A stretch of 64,000 nucleotides of DNA. Source: Phytophthora hibernalis (taxonomy: Eukaryota; Oomycota; Peronosporomycetes; Peronosporales; Peronosporaceae). The position numbers and the translations under genes were made by a program. Below the pieces are notes generated by a model that was not told the DNA's origin, made no database searches, and saw only the letters and a program-made list of their open reading frames with translations. Positions 31,785-43,672 of the stretch are shown in pieces (within the stretch, counting starts at the first letter, position 1; each line of letters begins with the position of its first letter). The stretch covers positions 124,001 through 188,000 of the forward strand of contig JAAKBF010000033.1 of the NCBI GenBank assembly GCA_012656075.1, written 5' to 3'.

Positions 31785-34141
31785 TTATTGCTTGGAAAGT
31801 GCAGCCGCCGCGATAGCTGTTGCCACCTTGCCCTCCAGCAGTGACAGGTCGTCTGGTTGAGGGAGAGCGATCTAAATGTTTCATAGCACAGTAATGTCAG
31901 TGACGATCCACAGATATTGTACAATTCATGCAACCATGAAACACGCTACTTACATCAGACGGGACCTCGTAGATGAAAGACTTGCCGTCGGCGTCACCGG
32001 TAATCACGCTTTTTCCGTCAGCACTCCATCGAACCTTGTTCAGTGACTTCTCACTGATCTTTTCTGAGACCGCAGGCACCTCAACATCCTTCAGGATGTT
32101 CCAGATACTCACAGCGCCACTGCTGTCAGCAACCGCAAACAGAGCAGGATGCACTGATGACCATCGCACATCACTAATGTATTCGCTCGAGGGATCGAAC
32201 GACAGCACAGCAAAGTCAGGGTGCTCAATGCTCCACAGTTTAACTGTTGAGTCCAGCGAGCATGTGAGTAGGAGACCATCACGGTGCGCCGGTAGCAACG
32301 GGTTAAAATGCATCGCTGTAACTGGGCCGAAATGCGAGCCATTCTTCGATACCGCGTCGACAATAACCTCGCGGACGAGATCTCCAGTGCTACTGCCAAG
32401 AAGGCCGTTTCTGCTTTTCTTATCGGCATCCATACTGCTGCTGTCGTCAGCGGCCCCAGTCTTGTTTTTCTGCTGGTCAATCTTTGTCGAGTACAACTTG
32501 CCAGCCTCCGTACCGATAAACAGCTCCTTGATCTCCTTTCCGAGGACCGCAAAGGACGTTACAGATGCTTCCATTTTCTTTTCGGAGGCGTTTACCGAGG
32601 TGTAGTTGGAGACGATAGAGAGGGAGATTCGAAGATCCAGCATATCCAATGGCTTTTGTAAATGGTCAACATCCCATATGCACACGCGCCCGTCGGTACT
32701 TGCAGAGATTAAACTACCAAATTCAAACCGTGAGTCAGTATACGTACGAAACATCTACGCCAAATAAAACAAAAAATGAACGTACGTGTACGAGGTCTTC
32801 GTTCCTGCAACGGCCATGGCATAGATCGGGTGCGTGTGACTGAAAGCCGATAGAGCTGTCTTCTGAACAGGTGCGCTCTTTGCGCGAGTGTCCCAAATTA
32901 CAATCTGGCCTGAGTACGTGCCACCGATGATAATATGACGATCGAACGGGTTGAAGCAAGCGCTGGTAATCTGTGAGTGGCAGGTAAACCGGTACTCTGG
33001 TCGGCCAGGCAGCGCTGTCGACCACAAAAGCACGACACCTTCCGTAATCGAGGCCACCTCTGTAAGTGCCGCAGTCGCTGAATTGCCCATCGTATCCCAC
33101 TGAGATGCCATGCCATCGTCCTTGTCCTCATCCTCCAAGAAATCACGCGCCGTATAAGCTACAAGTGTGAGCTCCGGGTAGAACGGCGACACGTCCACAT
33201 CCGTAACAGCGCGATGTTTGGACCACTTGTCGTCCACAAACACAAACTGCTGCTTCAGTGACTCCGTGGCTTCCTCCACCGCACTGTCCTGCTCCACATC
33301 GGCCCCGTAGTCGATCATAATATCGTACTTGCTCGACGTGTTCAGAGCACGTTCAATAACGCGCGACGCCTTGTTCAAAAAGGTCTCCATGGCGTCCGAC
33401 TGCATCACCTCGGTCCTCTCTTCAGCCGACAGGGTAGTTAAGAAGGACCCATCTGTTCCGATAGTGGACATCTCAGTGTCCACCGTCAAGTTCCGACTAC
33501 GAGGAGACGACGCAGCTCCGTCCACGCTGCCTGGACGTCTGGGAGAATGGTCCCCCATATCGTCCACCTCCATGGCCGTTGCACCGTCCTCCTTGAGGAT
33601 AATCTCGTGCTCCAGCGTAATATCCGTCTCCGTGTGCTTGGTGTACGTCTCCACGAACGTGGGTTGATGTGCATCTCGGCCACGCTGGCCACGGTGGACA
33701 AGGAGGACAACTTCTCGGCCAGAGACAGGGTGTTTGACACTGCATTGTCCTCCTTGGTCTTTCTGCGTCCTCTTTGGATTTATCCTCCTTTTCCCCGGAT
33801 GTTTTCAGGATATTCTGGATGAAGTCATCAAACTTGTTCTCCTGCTGGCCGATGGCCTGGTTTACGCTATCACCCGCAGCCGACGATTCCTCCGCGGCTC
33901 TGAAGTAACCCAATTAGTGTACAGTTGGTCATACAAACACCAAGACGAAAAGCGTGAGTTCCAAATAAGACCCAGCACAATAATTGTTATTGGCGCGCTC
34001 TACACGCTCGTACAGACGCCGGAAGCGCCGCAAAACGCGCGTGAAGACGCACCTGACCGCCGCCTTGCGCTTGCGGATCTCCTCGAGCTTCTTGCGCTTG
34101 GCGTCTAGCTCTGCCGCGTGCTTGGCGCGCACCGAATCCAT
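31785..34141 (-). CDS. Cytoplasmic dynein intermediate chain (WD40)
   Basis: The N-terminal helix (MDSVRAKHAAELDAKRKKL) is the dynactin-binding coil typical of cytoplasmic dynein intermediate chains, followed by a disordered Ser/Asp-rich linker with a KHTETD motif like LC8-binding KxTQT sites, then WD40 repeats (ITSACFNPFDRHIIIGGTYS, LISASTDGRVCIWDVD, LLLTCSLDSTVKLWSIEHP, VRWSSVHPALFAVADSSG). Exons: 34141-34053, 33901-32792, 32713-31954, 31871-31785. Two frame breaks in exon 2 lie in short runs, near 33755-33765 (AAA) and 33660 (CCC). About 650 residues, the usual size. It links the dynein heavy chain to dynactin for minus-end microtubule transport. It lies tail-to-tail with the SAMHD1-like gene, 159 bp apart. 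Confidence 0.88.
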
Positions 34142-34287
34142 CCTAAAAGCTTCCTTCCCTTCCAGATTGGATTTGAGGCAAAAAAGTGGTAACCTAACTT
34201 AGTGTGGTGTACTCAATATTACCGTTTATCCGGTACTACAGAACTTATTATCCTGCCTGTTATCCGGCAGACACAACGGATATCTTC

Positions 34288-35702
34288 ATGGCGTCTGGAT
34301 CGGGTTGCCGCCGGCGGTGCTAGCGACGAGTCTGGCGGTCTGCTGCATAGCTACATCAGCTCTAACTGTTCTCTTGTGTCATCTTTACCTTCACTCACCG
34401 TCAGGTCGCTCCAATTCGGCTGAGTCGCGTCACAAATCCACTTCAAACGAAGCGTCCACGAAGGTCTCCGATACTACAAAATCGTCCATTTCTCCGCTGC
34501 CAGAGAACAGATCGTCGTGCAACAAGCAGATTCTGGACCTCCAGACGCTGATCGATGTGGACGTGCCTGCAGATCTCCAGATTGGCGCGTACTTTTCACT
34601 AAAAGCTGCAGGACTTCGACCACGTCCGCCTCTTCGATGGATGCAGCAATGTCCTGGCCGTACTGGACGCCATCCACCCTTATCTGTGCAAGTTCTTCGC
34701 AGAGAACGCGTGGATGTCCACGTCCACGGCGGAGAACACGCAGATCACGACGCTGCAGAGGTCCACGAGGCTCGACAGCGACGGTCGCGGCGTCGCAGAG
34801 GAAGAATCCGACTCGGAGGACAGCGACGACAACGTCCGAGGCCGGTCGTCGTCGTATCCACGCGTCAAGTCGCGCTGGAAGATGCCTGAGTGGCTGGACC
34901 CCAGTGAGACGGCGGAGATTGTCATCTACCCGGGGTCAGGACGCAGACTTTCGCTCCACAGAAGGTCATTAATCTGGACGACGGGAAGCCTGCCAGACGA
35001 CCGTCCACCGAGAACACAGGGTCGACGAGACGACTGGCGTACGGATGGTCCAGGTCGGCGGCGTCGCAGGAAGAAGAGGAGGAGGTGCCTAAGAGGAGAC
35101 TCATTGTGCTGCCCAATGCGCTTGTGCTGGGGGAACGTTCGACCTCTCGGAAGGATCGATTCACATTGGCAAACATGTTCGCATTGAGCCCAATGTGTTT
35201 ATCAAGGGACCTGCGATCATTGGCGCTAGGAGTACACTGAGGAGCGGCACGTACATTCGAGGAGACGTCATCGTGGGACGCAACGTGGTGCTGAGAGGAG
35301 AGGTGAAGAACTCGGTCATTCTGGACGACTCCGAGCTGTGCCATCCAGGGTATTGTGGAGACAGCATCTGCGGGTTCAAAAGCCACTTTGGCAACCAGGT
35401 CTCGACAGCAAATTTGAGCTTGTTCTCGGGGTCGAACCTGACGATTGATATGGACGGTGTGATGTACGACACTGGAAGGAAGAAGGCTGGTGTCATTCTT
35501 GAGACGGAGTCAGCTAGGCTGCTCGACTGTCACGGACCCGTGCACACTGATTCAGCGAAACACAGTCGTCTACCCGCTTACACGTCTGCGTAAGGGTATC
35601 TACGGGTCGTCACTCCTGATCAAGAACAAACCCATGGAGAAGGGCGTGTTGGAGGTCGTTCCATTGCGATCATCGGAGCAGGACCAGCGTGAAATGAATT
35701 AA
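34288..35702 (+). CDS. Membrane-anchored left-handed beta-helix protein
   Basis: After a start at 34288 (MASGSG) a single helix (VLATSLAVCCIATSALTVLL) gives a type II anchor or signal peptide. The middle is polar with acidic stretches. The last third is a left-handed parallel beta-helix of hexapeptide type (IHIGKHVRIEPNVFIKGPAI, LRSGTYIRGDVIVGRNVVLR, then KNSVILDDSELCHPGYCGDS), close to the C-terminal domain of glucose-1-phosphate thymidylyl/acetyltransferase-like proteins, ending in REMN-stop. The nucleotidyltransferase domain is not present. Frame breaks occur near 34304, 34602, 34931, 35130 and 35500-35515, each explained by one base (two at the last). Acyl- or sugar-nucleotide function is possible; I would not name a substrate. 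It is 147 bp from the dynein gene start, divergent. Confidence 0.55.
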
Positions 35703-35773
35703 ATTCGGTCAATACCTGAAGTGTGAAGGCGAGGTGTTTGAGAGGCATTCTCAGCTTTGATTAACGAATTATC

Positions 35774-35930
35774 ATGGCAGCTAATAGTGTCTTTGAGCAC
35801 TGCATCTACGGTGACATGAACGAGGACATTGTCAAGTTCTGGACTCCAGAATCTGGAGTATCATGGCGACGAGGACCCCGCGTACGTCGATGGCGGGTAC
35901 GGACAAAGCTTAAGCGTCGAGTGGAAGTAA
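35774..35930 (+). CDS. Small orphan protein
   Basis: From ATG 35774 the frame reads MAANSVFEHCIYGDMNEDIV, then after one apparent indel near 35843-35850 continues EYHGDEDPAYVDGGYGQSL and ends VEWK-stop at 35928-35930. About 52 residues. The acidic, Tyr/Gly-rich end looks like a real protein terminus, but I do not recognise it. It could be an independent small gene or the last exon of a lost longer one. Confidence 0.35.
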
Positions 35931-37476
35931 AGCTTTATTAAGGGGTTATTACTTGATTACTGGTACTTCTGTAGTACAAAGTACTACTGAAGTATAAAAG
36001 AAAATGTTCTGCCTTTCTATTGATTGGACTTGTACATGTGGTCTGCTGTATTCCATTACAATTGAAGAGTCCATTCACTACAATAGAAGATGGCAAACTC
36101 CGGGCCGTTTGTCGATGTTACTACGAAGTAGTATTTAGACGGCCGGTACCCGCTTTTGCACATTCGGGACGATTTTGAATCAATTTTATGAGAAGCATGA
36201 TGACTACATGTACAGTATTAACGGCATCTTCGCGATGCTCGGGGTCTCCTCACAGCAGCCCTGTATCCAGTACATGTACAGGCTTTCCTTTACACGTATT
36301 ATTGCCTTTTTGTAAGTCTCAACGAAGCTGATCGATTTTGTTAATATTTACTACTTGAAGTACTTCGACGTATCCTACAAATGGATGCATTTAGAGATGC
36401 CCCCTTCACTCGGAACCATGTAACTATGTCAAACTGCCTTCATAACCTTGTAAAGTCGACCGTCTATCGACCCTGCTCGCTGCGAATGTTTTCGGCTTCT
36501 GCGATGTTGCTCAAGCAATTTACTTCGTATCTAATCTCTGCCAGCAGACCTTGTATGGGAAGGCTTGCACGATTTCTCAAGGGCCACCTTCAGTCAGATA
36601 CTGATTCAAGCATTCCCCCGCACGTCCAGCGATGTACATGTAGCCTCCTCGCATGTGGTGCACTCCCTTTTATCTACACTGTACCGGTATCACTTCATTC
36701 CAGCACGGTGAGATCATGCGGCTCATGTTAGTGTCGCGCCACGTCCAAAAAGCTGGGGCACCAGCACAACCTTCTTAATAGATTGGTGGTTGACCTCACC
36801 ATTAGATTTCAGGCAGTCCAAGGATATCCACCCAGCGGTGGCTGCATCCAGTTTCGATTCTTTGGATCGACGCTTCCTTCAGTTACGAAGCTAGGTCGAC
36901 GTACAGCTTCAAGCGCAGCCAATGTGACTCATCGAGATCACGCCATGTCATCCACCTCAATGACGTGACCTAAAACAAATGCTCTCCACCAGTCGCTCAT
37001 CTTCGCCTCCAACGCATCCTCCTCCGTTGAAAGTCCACTCCGAAAGCCCCGAGGATCGACCTTGAAACTTTTCCTAGTGATGTGTCGACCTTCCAATCGA
37101 GCGATGCAAATCTGCAGCTTCCAGCACCCATGTGGCGGTGGTGCCAAGCGAATACGGAAATGAAGGAGCGTTGGTAACCAACGCTCCAACTTGGTTGGCA
37201 GCACCAACCACCAACGGAGTCTGCTGCTCCATTTCAACGCCTCAACCAAACCAACTTGGTTGGTTGAAGTCGCGTCGGGGCCCGACTATGATCGACTCGG
37301 CCATCCAAGAAATCGAGCCGCTTTGAAATGTGAACGCAGGGACATGCGCAAGCGTTGAGCAGAGCGAACGTAGACGCCGCCTCGTGCTCTCGCGAGCTGT
37401 CCACGAGAGTATTCTCTGTTTGGAGATCGAGAGAGCGCAAGCCACTCGATCAATCAGCAGACATCCCATTTTCAAA
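35931..37476. other. Intergenic with foldback sequences
   Basis: No convincing gene. It contains TACATGTA-rich patches (36025-36290), a TACTTCGACGTATCC variant of the dispersed palindrome near 36360, a perfect 11-bp inverted repeat with 1-bp spacer at 37165-37187 (GGAGCGTTGGT / ACCAACGCTCC), and repeated CCAACTTGGTTGG words to 37265. A minus-strand frame at 36938-37249 has no recognisable domain. The 3' part is presumably the promoter of the first permease. Confidence 0.4.
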
Positions 37477-39035
37477 ATGGCTGCAATGGTTCCGTCCTCG
37501 GAGCCGCATCGATCGGTCTTCTTCACGCTCGAGGACGCCAAGATCAGCTTCAGTATCATCTGTTGCATCTGCGGCATCGGCACGCTCGCCATGCCGTCCA
37601 ATTTCGCCCGCGCGGGTCCTGTGTACGGCACCATCGCCATGCTCTTCATGGCGTTCGCCAACATCTACGCCACGGTGGCCTTGTCCAGAGTCATCCTCGT
37701 TGCACCGTCCAACGTCAAGACTTTCAGCGACGTCGGGGAGTGGGTGCTCGGTAAGACCGGTCGGTACCTCGTCAACGTCTCCCAGCTACTGGTGTGTCTA
37801 CTACTACCCTGTGCCTTCTTGGTGCTGGGCAGTACGCTGCTCGACGTGCTGTTCCCCGACTCGTTCAGTCAGATTTTCTGGATCGTGTTCGTGGCCATCA
37901 CCGCCATCCCCGCGTGTTTGATCCCGACCCTCAAGGCTGCTGCGACTGTGGCGTTCATCGGGTGCATGGGCACCATCATCGCTGACGTCGTTGGCGTGAG
38001 TATCCTGGAATGGGAGATGCGTGGTCACCCCACTGCACCGTCGCCCGATGTGTCGCTGCACCAAGTGTTGACCGCGTTCGGTAACCTCTCGCTCGCGTAC
38101 GGAGTCGCCGTTTTGATCCCTGACCTCCAACGCCAACACTCGCAACCGAAGCGGATGCCCCGTGTCATTGCGGTTAGTCTGGGTATCGGGTCCGCGTTCT
38201 TCCTGGCGGTTGCGATCGCCGGCTACGTAGCCGGTGGTTGTCAACTCTCGGCCAACCTGCTTTTCTCAATCGTGAACACGTCGGACCCGTCGTCCCCGTC
38301 GGCGCTGGGCTTTACCCGGACCACGGCGCCGTCATTATGGCGTACATGTTCATGCACCTGCACGTGGTGATCGTACTGTCGACGGTGCTGCAGCCGCCGT
38401 TCTACATGGCCGAACGTCTCATTCTGGGCATGCACAAGGACCCTGTTGAAAACGTGCCTCTCCAGCAAGACAAGGACGACAACGAAGGCTGGGAAGAGCT
38501 CCGGGACAAGCTGTCTACGAACGGTCCTGTGTCTAGCATCAATGGACGCGTAGGAAGGGATCTGGAGAGCAACGCAGACTCGGACAACGAGACGTTGTCG
38601 AACTCCGCCAAGCGCGAGCAGGAGGAGAAGGAGCACGACGAAGCGCAGCTCTCAGACTACACTGGCCCCACCAACGTCTTCCGATATGTCACGCTGCGAC
38701 TCGTGATCATGGCAATACTGGTGGGTGCGTCCATCGGGTTCCGCTCGCACTTCCTGGACTTGGTGGATTTCACGGGCGCGTCGGCGATCACTGTGTGCTG
38801 TTTGGTGCTGCCACTTGTGTTCTACCTCAAGGTGTTCTGGCGCGACCTGCCGGTGTACGAGCGCGTGGTGGCACTCGTGGTCATCGTCGTGTGCACAGTC
38901 GTGGGCTGCTACGTCATGGTCTACGCCGGCAAGAACCTCTTCAACCCGGACTCGGACGACGCCACGTTCCCGTACTGCTCGGAGGAGTTCCAGTCGGAGC
39001 CGTACTACGTGCGAAACGCGACGACTTCGGCGTGA
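37477..39035 (+). CDS. AAAP amino-acid permease, tandem copy 1
   Basis: A member of the amino acid/auxin permease family (Aa_trans), about 520 residues, 10-11 membrane helices. The start MAAMVPSSEPHRSVFFTLED is chosen because the paralogues begin at the same point relative to LEDAK/MEDAN. Conserved blocks include GIGTLAMPSNFARAGPVYG, SVSILEWEMRGH-like and YAGKNLFNPDS, with a hydrophilic loop of about 90 residues (ELRDKLSTNGPV region) before the last three helices. One T is missing at about 38313 (GGCTTTACCCG against GGCTTCATCCCG in copy 2), which breaks the frame at residue ~282. It imports amino acids, likely at the plasma or haustorial membrane. Confidence 0.88.
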
Positions 39036-39672
39036 ACAGTGACCGAACTTCGAGCTAGGAGAGCTTTAGGGCAGGACCACGACAGATAGCCTGCACTCGC
39101 TGTTAATCCAATCTGTATCCGTTTGTTCCAGTCGAACGTTGATGCCGTGGAACTTGACGTTCCGGTGCAAGCCGAACGTGAGACGTGGCGGTCTCCGTAT
39201 CTTCTGAACCAGCCCAGCGATGCACCACCTGCTCATGCACGATGGGACGTACCGGTACACTTTGGCAAGTGATCGAACGCTGAGTCCGTCGAGCTTCAAT
39301 TCTCCTTCATTTCACCTCGACGTCGACGATGGAGACAAGGTCTCTCTTTGAGATGTCGGCATATATTTTCACCAGCACCGTGCAAGTTCAACCGATGGCG
39401 AATGTGACGAGGGCACGTGCATCTTGACATGTGAATCGACTCGATTCAATCGAGTGGTCTACAGATTGGTGGTGCCGGGACTTGCTATGTCGACGAAAAG
39501 CTCGACGAGTGCAATAACGACGTGCAGCCACCGAATGTCCCTTGTGCTGCTCGCGTTGGTGCTCTCGTCCACGAGTAAATTAAATTCGACAGCAGCGACG
39601 GCATCCTCGATCAGCCACTTTCGAACATCCACTTTCGAACATCCACGCCAAGGCTTTTCAAGTTCCAGCCCC
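39036..39672. other. Spacer between permeases 1 and 2
   Basis: Expected to hold the promoter of copy 2. A minus-strand frame at 39066-39299 has no recognisable domain. An in-frame upstream extension of copy 2 opens at 39424 and includes a doubled ACTTTCGAACATCC word near 39618-39645; I treat it as leader sequence. Confidence 0.4.
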
Positions 39673-41175
39673 ATGGCGCTGCAGTCGCGCCAGAAGGCCT
39701 TCCTGACGATGGAAGATGCCAACACCATTTTCAACATCGTGTGCTGCTTCTTCGGTATCGGCACGCTGTCCATGCCGTCCAACTTCGCCCGTGCCGGACC
39801 CGTGTACGCCACCATCGCCATGCTGCTGATGGCGTTCGCCAACATCTACGCCACCGTGGCGCTCTCCAGGGTGATGCTGGTGGCACCCGCGTCGGTCAAG
39901 ACGTTCACCGACGTCGGCGACTGGGTGTTCGGCAAGACCGGACGCTACCTCGTGATCGTGTCCCAACTGCTCGTGTGTCTGCTGCTGCCCTGCGCCTTCC
40001 TGGTGCTCGGTAGCACGCTGCTTGACGTGCTGTTCCCGGACTCGTTCAGCCAGATCTTCTGGATTGTCTTCATGGCCATCACCGTGGTGCCGTCCTGCCT
40101 GATTCCGACGTTGAAAGCCGCTGCCGCCGTGGCGTTCGTCGGTTGTCTCGGTACGCTCATTGCCGACATTGTCGGAGTGAGCATTCTCGAGTGGGAGATG
40201 CGTGGCCACTCGTCTGTGCCCACCCCGGACGTCACGCTGCACCAAGTGCTTACCACGTTCGGTAACCTGTCGCTCGCGTACGGTGCATCGGTTGTTGTGC
40301 CGGACCTTCAGCGTCAGCACTCGGAGCCCACGCGCATGCCTCGCATCATCCTCGTGAGCTTGGGAGCGGGTTCTGCTTTCTTCCTGGCCGTGGCCATTGC
40401 TGGTTACGCTGCCGGTGGTTGCCAACTCTCGGGCAACCTGCTCTTCTCCGTCGTCAACACCGCGGACCCGTCGGCTCCATCCGCGTTGGGCTTCATCCCG
40501 AACCGGGGCGCCGTCATCATGGCCTACCTGTTCATGCAAGTCCACATCGTCATCGCCTTCTCGACGGTGATCCAGCCGCCGTTTTACATGGCGGAGCGCT
40601 TCATTCTAGGCATGCACAAGACCCCGACCGACAGCCTCGTTCAGGACGTCGACGTGCACGAAAAGCTGTCGACTGCTTCTGGATCACCTGTGGTCACGCC
40701 GGACTTGGAGGGTAACTACAACGCCACCGACACCCCGAGTCGCGTACTGACCGCGGAGCAGCAACGCAAGGATAAGGATGCCCAGGAACTCTCGGAGTAC
40801 GAGGGCACCAGCACGGTCATGCGCTACGTGACTCTGCGTCTGTGCATCATTGCAGTGCTCGTGGCGGTGTCCATCGGCCTCCGCGACCACTTTCTCGACC
40901 TCGTGGACTTCACGGGTGCCTCGGCCATTACGGTGTGCTGCCTCGCACTGCCCATTGTATTCTACCTCAAGGTCTTCTGGAACGAGCTGCCCATGTACGA
41001 GCGTGTGGTGGCCATCCTCGTGGTTTGTATCTGCAGCGTCGTGGGGTGCTACGTGATGATCTACGCCGGCAAGAACCTCTTCAACCCAGACACGGAGACC
41101 GCCACGTTCCCGTACTGCTCCGTAGAGAACCAAATGGAGCCGTACTACGTGCGGAACGCAACGACGTCCAACTAA
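39673..41175 (+). CDS. AAAP amino-acid permease, tandem copy 2
   Basis: Intact, intronless, 500 residues from ATG 39673 (MALQSRQKAFLTMEDAN). It has the full Aa_trans helix set: GIGTLSMPSNFARAGPVYA, LLVCLLLPCAFLVLGSTLLD, VGVSILEWEMRGH, GYAAGGCQLSGNLLF, PNRGAVIMAYLFMQVHIVIA and YAGKNLFNP. The variable loop (DVHEKLSTASGSPVVTPDLE region) is shorter than in copy 1. It is the only one of the three without a frame break and the best reference for the others. An in-frame ATG at 39424 would add 83 residues of low-quality sequence. The tandem cluster arose by local duplication. Confidence 0.92.
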   Translation: MALQSRQKAFLTMEDANTIFNIVCCFFGIGTLSMPSNFARAGPVYATIAMLLMAFANIYATVALSRVMLVAPASVKTFTDVGDWVFGKTGRYLVIVSQLLVCLLLPCAFLVLGSTLLDVLFPDSFSQIFWIVFMAITVVPSCLIPTLKAAAAVAFVGCLGTLIADIVGVSILEWEMRGHSSVPTPDVTLHQVLTTFGNLSLAYGASVVVPDLQRQHSEPTRMPRIILVSLGAGSAFFLAVAIAGYAAGGCQLSGNLLFSVVNTADPSAPSALGFIPNRGAVIMAYLFMQVHIVIAFSTVIQPPFYMAERFILGMHKTPTDSLVQDVDVHEKLSTASGSPVVTPDLEGNYNATDTPSRVLTAEQQRKDKDAQELSEYEGTSTVMRYVTLRLCIIAVLVAVSIGLRDHFLDLVDFTGASAITVCCLALPIVFYLKVFWNELPMYERVVAILVVCICSVVGCYVMIYAGKNLFNPDTETATFPYCSVENQMEPYYVRNATTSN

Positions 41176-41567
41176 GCGTAGGAAACCCAGACCAACCCGA
41201 TAGTGTTAACCAGTTCAACAAGAGAGCTCCTCATTCGATCCACAAACGCACTCGACAGCTTTCAAGCGAGCACCCAAACACCATGTTGAGATGACCCGGT
41301 GCCCTTTTCCGGTGCATGGTCTACTGCAACAAGTCCGTATCTCGTGAGCGGCTGGTCTGCAGACTGCAGCGTCCTGCCTCGTGCGCACCGCGTGCGATTG
41401 CCACGCGCAGTAAGAGATCGTGTGATCTCCGTGGCCTGTCTGGTTCACTTGTCCAGGTTGCACCTCGTTGCGTCTCACCAACCACCCCGCGACACGGGGT
41501 GGGGTGGAGACTTTCGTGTCCCCGTGCAGTTCACTCTTCGATCGATCGCCTTCCTCGTCCAGCAAAG
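41176..41567. other. Spacer between permeases 2 and 3
   Basis: No gene seen. A GGGGTGGGGTGG-type tract near 41498-41508 and a pyrimidine-rich stretch just before the start of copy 3 (41525-41560) may belong to its promoter; the latter resembles an oomycete initiator region but is not a firm match. Confidence 0.35.
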
Positions 41568-43015
41568 ATGTCTTCGCATCGGTCTCCGTTCTACACGCTC
41601 GAAGATGCCAAGATCAGCTTCAACATCTTCTGCTGCTTTTGCGGCATCGGGTCGCTGTCCATGCCGTCCAACTACGCCCGGGCCGGACCGATCTATGCCA
41701 CCATCGCGCTTCTGCTCATGGCGTTCGTGAATATCTACGCGACCATCGCCCTGTCCAAGGTCATCTACGCCGCCCCGCCGTCGGTTAAGACTTTCACGGA
41801 TGTGGGTGCCTGGGTCTTCGGTGCCCCGGACGCTACGCCGTCATGATCTCGCAACTCCTAGTGTGTCTGCTGCTGCCGTGCGCCTTCTTGGTGTTGGGCA
41901 GTACACTGCTTGACGTGCTGTTCCCGGACTCGTTCAGTCAGATCTTCTGGATGATCTTCATGGCTGTCACGGTGGTGCCCGTGTGCATGATCCCGACCCT
42001 GAAGGAGGCGTCGTCGGTGGCACTGGTCGGCTGTCTGGGCACGATCATCGCCGACGTCATCGGTGTGAGCATTCTCGAGTGGGAGATGCGTGGCCACCCG
42101 TCGATCCCGGCGCCCGATGTCTCGCTCCACCAAGTGCTCACGGCTTTCGGTAACCTCGCGTTGGCCTACGGTGCGGCTGTCGTGATCCCCGATCTGCAAC
42201 GACAGCACTCGCAACCGGAGCGGATGCCACGCATCATCATGGTTAGTATGGGTGTTGGCACCGTCTTCTTCCTGGCCATCGCGATCGCCGGGTATGCTGC
42301 CGGCGGCTGCCAACTCTCGGGCAACTTGTTGTTTTCGACAGTGAACACGTCCGACCCGACCTCCACGTCGGCGCTGGGGTTCATCCCCAACCGCGGCGCT
42401 GTCATCATGGCGTACTTGTTCATGCACGTGCACATTGTCATCGCCTTCTCCACCATCACCATGCCTGCGTTCTTCATGGCCGAGCGGTTCCTTCTGGGCA
42501 TGCACAATGACAACATCCAAGCCGTCATCGACCAGGAGCAGGGACTCGAACTCGATGAGAAGTTCTCAACGGTGGCCTCACCGGAGTGCAACTACACTTC
42601 CAACCTGCATGTGGCGCCCAAGTACGAAAACGAATTCGCTGAGTACCGGGGCACGTTCAACATGCTCCGCTACATGATGCTCCGCTTGTGCATCCTCGCG
42701 GTTCTCGTGGTGGCGTCCGTTTTCCTGCGCGACCACTTCCTCGACCTCGTGGACTTTACGGGTGCCACGGCCGTCACGGCAGGAAGTCTCGTGCTGCCGC
42801 TCATGTTCTACCTCAAGATCTACTGGACCAAGCTGCCCATGTACGAGCGCGTGGGCTCCATACTTATCATCGTCGTATGTTCCATCCTTGGCGTGTACGT
42901 CATGATCTACGCCGGCAAGAACCTCTTCAACCCAGACTCGGACAGCGCCACGTTCCCGTACTGCGCAGATCAGTTCCAGTCCGAGCCGTACTACGTGAGA
43001 AACGTCACCAACTAA
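41568..43015 (+). CDS. AAAP amino-acid permease, tandem copy 3
   Basis: About 482 residues starting MSSHRSPFYTLEDAKISFN, homologous along its whole length to copies 1 and 2. Shared blocks: GIGSLSMPSNYARAGPIYA, PCAFLVLGSTLLDVLFPDSF, VIGVSILEWEMRGH, GYAAGGCQLSGNLLF and YAGKNLFNPDSDSATFPYC. One C is missing in the C4 run at 41824-41827 (GGTGCCCCGGACGC against GGCAAGACCGGACGC), so the N-terminal 90 residues and the rest are in different frames. The loop between helices 8 and 9 is the shortest of the three. Function as for copy 2; substrate unknown. Confidence 0.88.
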
Positions 43016-43672
43016 GTAGCTAGAACACGTTTGAATCACCACCTTGAACCGATTCGTCTACAGCACTTCAACATGTTGCCTTTGCCTTGTCCATCACCAC
43101 GACGCCCATGACGAACAGCGATAATGTCAAACAAATCGCTCAAGTCGCAGGACGAGGGTGGGGACCATGTTTGGACGCGAGTTCGATGGCGTCTCAACCG
43201 TGTCTTGGCATGTGTACATGAGACGAGGTCGAGTCGAGGTGACCGACGCGAAAGAAAATATCTGTTGCGCCACCCTCCCACCCAAACATTTGCAGGCGAC
43301 TACTAATGACTGTGAGGTGTCCAAGCGAAGGTGACCGCTGGAGCGCCATCTCCAGGCTTCCAGGGGACTTGGAAATACACTTTACTGTAAGCAGGACATG
43401 CAACGAGGAAAATGGCTGGACGAGACACCTCCGCTATGTAGGACCATGTCGAGGCTGCACGATTCGCGTACAAGCGTATTGTACATACCGATACATCATC
43501 ATGTACACGCAGCTCAAGCAAGAACAAACTTCAAAACCGCGAACGATTACCAGTTGAAGCAGATTGACGAAGCAGATTGACGAAAGTGCATTTTATTGGA
43601 GGTTGTCTTGGTGCAAAATACTCGACGGGCCATAAGCGACGGCTAGATCACGATACGTTTGCATCCATTTGG
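43016..43672. other. Intergenic, small open frames only
   Basis: A 60-codon plus frame (43124-43306, MSNKSLKSQDEGGDHVWTRV) and a 74-codon minus frame (43303-43527) are present but unrecognised. Two AGATTGACGAAGC words repeat at 43560-43580. I do not call a gene here. Confidence 0.35.

Noticed and set aside
39658..40545. 295-codon minus-strand frame opposite permease 2
   Set aside because: Antisense of an intact permease with strong codon bias; rich in His/Gln/Arg, no domain.
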